Assembly: GCA_030641695.1 (NCBI GenBank)
Contig: DAOWGY010000114.1
Coordinates: forward strand, 1-5,764
Reading direction: 5' to 3'
Source: Gammaproteobacteria bacterium
GTDB lineage: Bacteria; Pseudomonadota; Gammaproteobacteria; Steroidobacterales; Woeseiaceae
DNA: 5,764 bases
The position numbers were made by a program, and so were the translations under genes. Positions within the stretch are counted from its first letter, which is position 1; every line of letters starts with the position of its first letter. Positions 1-5,063 of this stretch are shown piece after piece. A model generated the notes under the pieces. The model was not told where the DNA came from and ran no database searches. It worked only from the letters and a program-made list of their open reading frames with translations.

Positions 1-571
1 CCTCCCTGGGCGCGAGGTCGAAGCCCAGCCCTTCAGCATTGACGACGACGAAACTGTCACCGCCATAAGCTGTGTCTACCTTTAGCTGGCCGATGCCAGG
101 GACATCAAGCGGTTGCTCGATACCGTGAGCGAATGACGCCAAATTGCGGATCTTGATGGCCTTCACTTTGCCCGCATCGCATCTCGCTGTCACGTGGACC
201 AGGCCGCCCGGCGCCTCCAGCTTGATGCACGTCTCCGGCTCCGTCATCGGCACAATGCCGGTCTCGAGGATGACGGTAGCGACGCACATCGAGTTCGAGC
301 CCGACATTGGCGGCGTGTTCGCGGGCTCCATGATGATGAACGCCGCATCCGCGTCCGGATGTTTGGGCGGCACGAGCAGGTTGACGTGGCGAAATACACC
401 GCCGCGAGGCTCGTTGAGCACGAGCCGCCGCAGCCGGTCATCGTTGGCGATCCATCGTGACTGTTCCCAGATAGTGTCACCGGGCGGTGCTGCCACGCCA
501 TCGACTATGACGTCGCCGACTTCGCCTTCTGCGTGGCAACCGACGATGTGTATCATGTTGTCCGTTCGCAC
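1..571 (-). CDS. Proline racemase-family enzyme (hydroxyproline 2-epimerase / trans-3-hydroxy-L-proline dehydratase group), N-terminal part
   Basis: Partial gene read on the minus strand; 190 codons are present and the C-terminal part lies beyond base 1. The protein opens with MIHIVGCHAEGEVGDV after five leading residues, followed by NEPRGGVFRHVNLLVPPK (about 53-70), MEPANTPPMSGSNSMC (81-96) and DTAYGGDSFVVVNAEG (166-181), the standard order of proline racemase-family motifs. In true proline racemases the first catalytic base is Cys in an MCGH motif; here the position is Ser90. Family knowledge: enzymes with Ser at this site belong to hydroxyproline-catabolising groups, either 4-hydroxyproline 2-epimerase or trans-3-hydroxyproline dehydratase, rather than proline racemase. 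The second catalytic residue (Cys or Thr), which would help decide, is off the window. Start: GTG at 571-569 directly follows an in-frame TGA and has GGGGAG (578-583) six bases upstream; ATG at 556 is the alternative but has a poor ribosome site. Family is near certain; exact reaction is not. Confidence 0.93.
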   Translation of the reverse strand, partial: MRTDNMIHIVGCHAEGEVGDVIVDGVAAPPGDTIWEQSRWIANDDRLRRLVLNEPRGGVFRHVNLLVPPKHPDADAAFIIMEPANTPPMSGSNSMCVATVILETGIVPMTEPETCIKLEAPGGLVHVTARCDAGKVKAIKIRNLASFAHGIEQPLDVPGIGQLKVDTAYGGDSFVVVNAEGLGFDLAPRE

Positions 572-627
572 TCATTGCTCCCCGATCGAAGCAAGAGTGT
601 ATTCCACCCTGTTGCCGGAAATCGAAC
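572..627. promoter_or_regulatory. Divergent intergenic region between racemase-family and rhomboid genes
   Basis: These 56 bases separate two genes transcribed away from each other, so promoters for both must lie here or overlap the gene starts. A weak rightward sigma70-like pair can be drawn: TTGCTC (575-580), a 17-base spacer, and TGTATT (598-603), matching consensus at 3/6 and 4/6. No leftward promoter is evident, and the only palindrome seen is a short CGATCG at 583-588. The region is established by its flanks; the specific promoter is a guess. Confidence 0.4.
578..583 (-). promoter_or_regulatory. Ribosome binding site that selects the GTG start of the racemase-family gene
   Basis: On the minus strand this reads GGGGAG, six bases before GTG at 571. 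The ATG at 556 has only a weak GGA upstream. An ATG at 575-573 is out of frame, and an in-frame TGA (574-572) blocks any start further upstream. Confidence 0.65.
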
Positions 628-1404
628 GTGTTCCCGATACGCGATGACAATCCACAGATACTCGTGCCCTACGCAACTTTCGGCATTATCGTTGTGAACG
701 TCGTTGTATGGGTGTTCGTGCAAGGACTCGGTGCCAACCCGATGCTGGCCGGCTCTATCTGCCAGCTGGGCCTGATTCCCGGAGAGTTGCTCGGTAGGGT
801 AGCGGTGGGCACACAGGTCCAACTCGGCCCCGACACCTGGTGCGAGCTGGGTGGCATCTCGAACTGGCCGACGATATTCACGTCGATGTTCATGCATGGC
901 GGCTGGTTCCACATCATCGGCAACATGTGGTTCCTGTGGATCTTCGGCAATAACGTCGAGGATGCGATGGGCCCGATGCGGTTTGTGATCTTCTATCTGT
1001 TGTGCGGTGTCGCAGCGGCGGCTTTGCAGGTTGCGGCAAATGTCGAGTCGGTGGTGCCGATGGTAGGCGCTTCGGGCGCGATCGGCGGCATCATGGGCGC
1101 GTACGTGCTGCTCTACCCGCGTGTGCGTGTGCATCTGTTGATCTTTCTCGGCTTTTTCGTGACCACCATCGCCGTGCCGGCAGTATTCATGCTTGGCTAC
1201 TGGTTCCTGGTACAGGTACTTGGTGGCTTCAGTTCGTTTGGTGCTCGAGGGGGCGTTGCATTTTGGGCGCACATCGGGGGATTTGCGGCAGGAGCGATCT
1301 TCGTCATGTTGTTCCGCAAGCCCGAAATGTTGCGCCGGCATCCGTACTACGGCTGGAAAAAAAGCTCCCCGTCAACCAATTGGCGCCGTATCGACCGGCG
1401 CTAA
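628..1404 (+). CDS. Rhomboid family intramembrane serine protease
   Basis: A 258-residue polytopic protein that should cut membrane-embedded substrates within the cytoplasmic membrane. The signatures are HGGWFHIIGNMWFLWIFG (about 90-107), where His95 and Asn99 form the HxxxN oxyanion element, GASGAIGG (147-154) with catalytic Ser149, and FWAHIGGFAAG (212-222) with catalytic His215, completing the Ser-His dyad. About six hydrophobic segments fit the bacterial rhomboid core: roughly 12-33, 84-106, 117-137, 144-163, 168-192 and 212-228. A loop of about 45 residues with Cys45 and Cys72 lies between the first two segments. The tail (229-258) is basic and probably cytoplasmic. The start is GTG at 628, with GGA at 617-619; the resulting MFPIRDDNP opening is typical of one bacterial rhomboid subgroup. 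The substrate cannot be deduced from the neighbours. No catalytic residue is missing, so it is expected to be active. Confidence 0.95.
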   Translation: MFPIRDDNPQILVPYATFGIIVVNVVVWVFVQGLGANPMLAGSICQLGLIPGELLGRVAVGTQVQLGPDTWCELGGISNWPTIFTSMFMHGGWFHIIGNMWFLWIFGNNVEDAMGPMRFVIFYLLCGVAAAALQVAANVESVVPMVGASGAIGGIMGAYVLLYPRVRVHLLIFLGFFVTTIAVPAVFMLGYWFLVQVLGGFSSFGARGGVAFWAHIGGFAAGAIFVMLFRKPEMLRRHPYYGWKKSSPSTNWRRIDRR

Positions 1405-1425
1405 CCTGATTGAGAAGTGCGTTCT

Positions 1426-1463
1426 TGTTTCGACAGACGCCCTGTGTAGACTGCCTCGAAACA
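1426..1463. repeat. Interrupted inverted repeat (possible operator or mRNA stem-loop) before the glycosyltransferase gene
   Basis: TGTTTCGA (1426-1433) is the exact reverse complement of TCGAAACA (1456-1463). Inside it, CAG (1434-1436) can pair with CTG (1451-1453) across a two-base bulge. There is no following T-run, so it is not a standard intrinsic terminator. It ends 15 bases before the GTG at 1479. It also overlaps a weak promoter-like pair, TTGTTT (1425-1430) and TAGACT (1447-1452), so it could be a binding site or a leader hairpin. The repeat is seen directly; its function is inference. Confidence 0.4.
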
Positions 1464-1478
1464 GTTCCCGGATGATCC

Positions 1479-3167
1479 GTGTCGATCAAAACGAAAACGC
1501 TCTTTGTCGTTGCCTATCTGCTGCATTTCCTGTGGATTATCCTGCTCGCCACCGTGCCGCCGGTCAGTCGCGACGCGCTTACCCACCATCTCGCAGTACC
1601 GAAGCTGTGGGTCGAGCGAGGCGGCATCTACGAGATGCCGGAAATCATCTTTTCGTATTACCCGCAGTTCGTTGACCTTCTCTACACGATTCCGCTCGCT
1701 TTGGGCAACGACATCGCAGCGAAATACGTTCATTTCACGTTTGCACTGCTGACCGCACTCATTATCGTTCTCTTCGTTCGTCGCCGTATCGGACCTGTAT
1801 GGGGTGCACTCGCGGGACTCCTGTTCCTGACGATTCCACTGATCGTCAAACTTTCAGTGACCGTCTACGTTGACCTCGGACTAATCTTTTTCACAACGGC
1901 GGCACTGTTCGGCATCGTGACCTGGCTGGAAGACACGAGTAACACGAAGTGGCTTGTCTTGGCTGCGGTCTGTAGCGGACTGGCACTGTCGACCAAGTAC
2001 AGCGCTATTATTTCATTCCTGGTGCTGAGTCTGTTCGTGCCGTTCTTCTTCCTGAATGGCCGCGAGAACAAGGAGGCGGAACAGCTTAACGCCGTCAAGT
2101 TCGGCGTGCTTTTCGTCACTGTTTCCCTGCTGGTGTTCTCACCGTGGCTGATCAGAAACTACAGCCTGACCGGCAATCCGATTTACCCATTGCAGCAAGG
2201 TCTGTTTGCTGCTCAACCGGCGGCAACATCGCAGGCGGACGAGGACCTGGACAGTGAATCTCATGCGAGGCAAGTGCTTGCAGAGGAAATGCAAAACGCG
2301 CCAAAGCCACTCGGACCGCTGTTGATCAGGAAGCTCGTTCACGAGGAGAGCTTGCCTTACACACTGCTGATCCCGTTGCGACTTTTCTACGAAGGACAAG
2401 ACGACGACCCGAAATATTTCGATGGCCGGCTGAATCTGTTATTGCTGTTGTTACCGTTGGCGTTGCTATTTACTGCCAGGAAGCAGAACTTTCGTCATAG
2501 GGAAATCGCAATTTTCGCGTACTACGCTTTGCTGGTTGTCCTGCTGACCTTCCTGACAAAGGATATGCGGGCGAGGTGGATATCGTCGATCATTCCGCCT
2601 CTTGTCGTTCTCTCGACTTACAGTCTGTACGTAATCAACAAATGGTTGCTGCAACGCTTCCCGGTGAACCTGGCGGCACACCCGGGAACTGTTGCTCTCG
2701 TTTTCTTGTATTTGTTGCCCAATGTTATTTACAGCCATGGTCTTTACAAGAAAATCGATCCGCTTCCGTATGTCACCGGAACGGTCAGTCGAGAGGAATA
2801 CATACAAATACACCGCCCGGAATATGCCGCAATTGCACTGGCTAACGAAGTAGTGCCTGCGGATGGAAAAGTACTGGGGCTGTACCTGGGCAATCGTCGC
2901 TACTATTTTTCGGCAGACGCTATTTTGCTTAACAGCGTGTTCATCAGCATTGCCGAAAATGCGGACTCGGGAGAGGGGATCGCAGAGACGCTGACCCGGC
3001 TCGGTTATACCCATCTGCTGATACGAAATGATCTGTTTGATCAATGGGTAAGTAATGCAGACGAGGCGATTCAGGCGCGGGTCGCCGATTTCGCAGGAAA
3101 TCGTCTCAAGCTACTGGTGATAGAGGAGGGCTACGGACTCTACGAGGTCGTGCTCCCTGGCGCCTGA
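1479..3167 (+). CDS. GT-C superfamily (GT39/PMT-like) polytopic membrane glycosyltransferase
   Basis: A 562-residue integral membrane protein with about ten hydrophobic segments spread over residues 8-419 and a soluble C-terminal domain of about 140 residues, probably periplasmic. After the first segment comes PPVSRDALTHHLAVPKLW (27-44); Asp32 sits where GT-C enzymes carry the catalytic acidic residue of the first outer loop. Further family-like motifs are LALSTKYSA (168-176), SPWLIRNYSLTGNPIYPL (221-238) and RARWISSIIPPLV (364-376). Such enzymes move a sugar from a polyprenyl-phosphate carrier to a lipid, glycan or protein on the outer membrane face; donor and acceptor are unknown here. Residues 245-275 form an acidic loop (SQADEDLDSE). 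Start: GTG at 1479, since an in-frame TGA at 1473-1475 blocks anything upstream; GGA at 1470-1472 is a close, modest ribosome site. GC content falls in the second half compared with flanking genes. Confident of the superfamily, not of the substrate. Confidence 0.82.
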   Translation: MSIKTKTLFVVAYLLHFLWIILLATVPPVSRDALTHHLAVPKLWVERGGIYEMPEIIFSYYPQFVDLLYTIPLALGNDIAAKYVHFTFALLTALIIVLFVRRRIGPVWGALAGLLFLTIPLIVKLSVTVYVDLGLIFFTTAALFGIVTWLEDTSNTKWLVLAAVCSGLALSTKYSAIISFLVLSLFVPFFFLNGRENKEAEQLNAVKFGVLFVTVSLLVFSPWLIRNYSLTGNPIYPLQQGLFAAQPAATSQADEDLDSESHARQVLAEEMQNAPKPLGPLLIRKLVHEESLPYTLLIPLRLFYEGQDDDPKYFDGRLNLLLLLLPLALLFTARKQNFRHREIAIFAYYALLVVLLTFLTKDMRARWISSIIPPLVVLSTYSLYVINKWLLQRFPVNLAAHPGTVALVFLYLLPNVIYSHGLYKKIDPLPYVTGTVSREEYIQIHRPEYAAIALANEVVPADGKVLGLYLGNRRYYFSADAILLNSVFISIAENADSGEGIAETLTRLGYTHLLIRNDLFDQWVSNADEAIQARVADFAGNRLKLLVIEEGYGLYEVVLPGA

Positions 3168-3244
3168 GCCGCTAACTCGCCATCGCAAATCTGTGACGTC
3201 AGTCAACTGATTTCTGGGCAGAAAACACCATACTTGGCGGTGCC

Positions 3245-3249
3245 AGGAG
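3245..3249 (+). promoter_or_regulatory. Ribosome binding site fixing the DUF4124 gene start
   Basis: AGGAG lies five bases before ATG at 3255. An in-frame TTG at 3234 would add seven residues ahead of a well-formed signal peptide and has no comparable upstream site, so ATG 3255 is preferred. Confidence 0.75.
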
Positions 3250-3254
3250 CCGCC

Positions 3255-3740
3255 ATGAAACCTCTACTGACATTAATCGCCCTGACTGTTGGCCTGTCTC
3301 TGCCGGCACACGCCGATATCTGGAGGTGGGTCGACGCCGAAGGCAAGTCGCACTTCGTCGATACCCTCACGCCGATCTATACCTGGAACGACGAGTTCGG
3401 CAAGGTGCATTACAGCGATACGCCCGATCACGAGGATGCGGTCAGCGTCGAACTCGTCTGGCAGTCACCGGGGTCCCTGGACGAAGCGGACGAGTCCGGT
3501 GACGACGGCCGCTCAGGAGAGGGATACGCCCATCCGGGTGAGACGGCGGAAGACCGTGCCGAGCGCGAAGCCGCGGAAAAGTATTACTGCAAGCGTGCGA
3601 CCGAGATTTTCGAGTCCTATTTGAACGCGCCGAGGCTGTTCCGCAGCAACGATGCCGGTGAGCGCGAGTACCTGAGCGAAGAAGACGCCGCCGCGACCAT
3701 CGCCGAGACAAAAGCGAAAATGAACGAGCTGTGCCGCTGA
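3255..3740 (+). CDS. Exported DUF4124 domain-containing protein with doubled core motif
   Basis: A 161-residue protein. Residues 1-20 form a signal peptide (Lys2, a hydrophobic core, then PAHA before the predicted cut at Asp21), so the mature protein is periplasmic or otherwise exported. The DUF4124 core, typically a short tryptophan/tyrosine hairpin ending in HYSDT, occurs twice: IWRWVDAEGKSHFVDT (22-37) and IYTWNDEFGKVHYSDT (41-56). Then follow an acidic low-complexity linker (75-105), rich in Asp, Glu and Gly, and a charged helical C-terminus (106-161) with Cys112 and Cys160, which could form a disulfide. The closing pattern NAPRLF...DAGEREYLSEEDAAATIA (about 124-150) is typical of longer DUF4124 proteins. 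The family has no established function. It lies 87 bases after the glycosyltransferase gene in the same direction, so shared transcription is possible but unproven. Confident of the family and export, not of any role. Confidence 0.9.
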   Translation: MKPLLTLIALTVGLSLPAHADIWRWVDAEGKSHFVDTLTPIYTWNDEFGKVHYSDTPDHEDAVSVELVWQSPGSLDEADESGDDGRSGEGYAHPGETAEDRAEREAAEKYYCKRATEIFESYLNAPRLFRSNDAGEREYLSEEDAAATIAETKAKMNELCR

Positions 3741-3752
3741 CCGCGGCACGCT
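3727..3752 (+). terminator. GC-rich stem-loop at the end of the DUF4124 gene (possible terminator)
   Basis: GTGCCGC (3731-3737) pairs with GCGGCAC (3743-3749) around a five-base loop that contains the TGA stop. AGC (3727-3729) and GCT (3750-3752) extend the stem past a single bulged T. No T-run follows, so intrinsic termination would be weak. Its position at the end of a gene and before a separate promoter suits a transcription boundary. Confidence 0.4.
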
Positions 3753-3784
3753 GAGAGACGCTTATCTCCAAAACAGGCCGCGTG

Positions 3785-3813
3785 TTGCCTGATATTAGAC
3801 CTATTGTTATATT
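3785..3813 (+). promoter_or_regulatory. Sigma70-type promoter for the CoA-transferase/HyuA operon
   Basis: TTGCCT (3785-3790, 4/6 to the -35 consensus) and TATATT (3808-3813, 5/6 to the -10 consensus) are separated by exactly 17 bases. They lie in an AT-rich patch (about 3791-3840) that stands out from the GC-rich surroundings. Transcription would begin near 3820 and leave a leader of about 25 bases before ATG 3845. This is the best promoter candidate in the window, though it rests on pattern matching alone. Confidence 0.55.
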
Positions 3814-3844
3814 GATAGGACTAAAAAATAATACGTTCTCCTTC

Positions 3845-5047
3845 ATGAATGATGCTTCGGGCCGCAAAGGTCCACTTACAGATATTCGTCTCATTGAACT
3901 CGGCCAGTTGATTGCCGGCCCGTTCTGCGGCCAGTTGATGGCCGACATGGGCGCCGATGTCATTAAAGTCGAACCGCCCGGGCAGGGCGATCCGATGCGG
4001 GTATGGGGGCGCGGTGAGTTTCCGCTCTGGTGGACCGTCTGCGCTCGCAACAAGCGAGTAGTGACGGCCAATCTGAGGGAGCCGGAAGGGCAGGAGCTCG
4101 TCCGCAGTCTGATTGCGCAATCGGACATGGTGCTCGAGAACTTCCGGCCCGGCACGATGGAGCGTTGGGGATTGGGGTACGACGAGCTGTCGACGATCAA
4201 CCCGGGTCTGATCATGATTCGCGTGTCGGGGTATGGGCAGACGGGCCCATACTCGAGCCGTGCGGGTTATGCCTCTATCGGCGAGGCGATGGGTGGCATG
4301 CGCTACCTGTGCGGTGAGCCGGATCGGCAGCCGAGCCGTGCCGGCCTTTCTATTGGCGACTCACTGGCCGCGACTTACGCCTGTATGGGCGCGCTGGCAG
4401 CATTGCATCACCGCGACAAGACCGGCGAAGGCCAGGTCATCGACGCATCGATCTTCGAATCGGTGCTGAGTGTCATGGAAGCGACGATACCCGAGTACGC
4501 AGTCAGCAATCACATCCGCGAGCGCTCCGGTGCGACTTTGCCGAACGTTGCGCCGTCGAATATTTATGATTGCAAGGACGGCATCTTCCTGATCGCTGCC
4601 AACCAGGACACGGTCTTCAAACGCCTCAGCGCCATCATCGGCCGGCCCGAACTGGCGGAAGACGAGCGCTACAGCTCGCACACGGCGCGCGGCACGAACA
4701 TGGACGAACTCGACGGCATCATCAACGAATGGACGAAGACCAGGACCGTCGAAGAAGTCGACAGGCTCATGCAAGAGGCAGGAGTACCGGCTGGCCGCAT
4801 TTACCGCGCACCGGACATGTTGGAGGATCCGCACTTTCAGGCCCGCGATTCGATCGTCGACATGCCGACTGACGACTGGCCGGACCTGAAAATGCAGAAT
4901 ATTTTCCCCCGAATGTCGAAGACGCAGGGTGAGATTCGCTGGACTGGAAACACGATGCTCGGGGCGCACAACGAAGAAATATATGGCGGGTTACTCGGCT
5001 TGACTGACGAGCAGCTCGCATCGCTCAGGGAAAACTCGATCATTTGA
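3845..5047 (+). CDS. Class III (CaiB/BaiF family) CoA-transferase
   Basis: A 400-residue protein, the normal length for this family, which moves CoA between carboxylic acids through an aspartyl-CoA thioester intermediate. Motifs in order: LIELGQLIAGPFCGQLMADMG (17-36, N-terminal CoA-binding fold), DVIKVEPPGQGDPMR (38-52), NKRVVTANL (69-77), ENFRPGTMERWGLGYDEL (98-115), RVSGYGQTGPYSSRAGY (126-142), and SIGDSLAATYA (169-179), where Asp172 is the expected catalytic aspartate. The C-terminal half includes AGVPAGRIY (312-320) and EDPHFQAR (327-334). The overall pattern resembles enzymes acting on dicarboxylates (glutarate, citramalate or mesaconate type), but specificity cannot be read reliably. 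ATG 3845 is chosen because the promoter lies just upstream; GTG at 3782 is in frame and would add 21 residues of AT-rich, poorly family-like sequence. No good Shine-Dalgarno precedes ATG 3845. It is the first gene of an operon with the HyuA-type gene. Confidence 0.95.
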   Translation: MNDASGRKGPLTDIRLIELGQLIAGPFCGQLMADMGADVIKVEPPGQGDPMRVWGRGEFPLWWTVCARNKRVVTANLREPEGQELVRSLIAQSDMVLENFRPGTMERWGLGYDELSTINPGLIMIRVSGYGQTGPYSSRAGYASIGEAMGGMRYLCGEPDRQPSRAGLSIGDSLAATYACMGALAALHHRDKTGEGQVIDASIFESVLSVMEATIPEYAVSNHIRERSGATLPNVAPSNIYDCKDGIFLIAANQDTVFKRLSAIIGRPELAEDERYSSHTARGTNMDELDGIINEWTKTRTVEEVDRLMQEAGVPAGRIYRAPDMLEDPHFQARDSIVDMPTDDWPDLKMQNIFPRMSKTQGEIRWTGNTMLGAHNEEIYGGLLGLTDEQLASLRENSII

Positions 5048-5050
5048 CTG

Positions 5051-5056
5051 AGGGGG
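5051..5056 (+). promoter_or_regulatory. Ribosome binding site of the HyuA-type gene
   Basis: AGGGGG lies seven bases before ATG 5064 and within the 16-base gap after the CoA-transferase stop. It is much stronger than anything before the CoA-transferase start, so the second gene may be translated more efficiently than the first. Confidence 0.7.
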
Positions 5057-5063
5057 ATCACAC

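Noticed and set aside
144..647. Plus-strand open frame of 167 codons at the left end
   Set aside because: It is antisense to the clearly recognisable racemase-family gene, is Ser/Thr/Arg-rich with no domain signature, and runs into the rhomboid start.
553..1341. Long minus-strand open frame (262 codons) opposite the rhomboid gene
   Set aside because: Its translation is His/Arg/Glu-rich with no family motif, and it lies fully antisense to a rhomboid gene with intact catalytic motifs. It is a GC-driven shadow frame.
2466..3044. Minus-strand open frame of 192 codons within the glycosyltransferase gene
   Set aside because: No domain and no upstream ribosome site stood out, and the plus frame is continuous and family-like.
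3194..3201. Perfect palindrome TGACGTCA in the gap before the DUF4124 gene
   Set aside because: A single 8-base palindrome is not enough to call an operator; no second copy or matching promoter was found.
3168..3254. Possible promoter for the DUF4124 gene (CATACT at 3229-3234)
   Set aside because: No acceptable -35 element lies at the right distance, so it is not listed as a feature.
3442..4215. Minus-strand open frame of 257 codons across the DUF4124/CoA-transferase junction
   Set aside because: It is Ser/Arg-rich without motifs and spans two real genes, a stem-loop and a promoter on the opposite strand.
4361..4969. Minus-strand open frame of 202 codons within the CoA-transferase gene
   Set aside because: It is antisense to conserved CoA-transferase motifs and has no recognisable domain.
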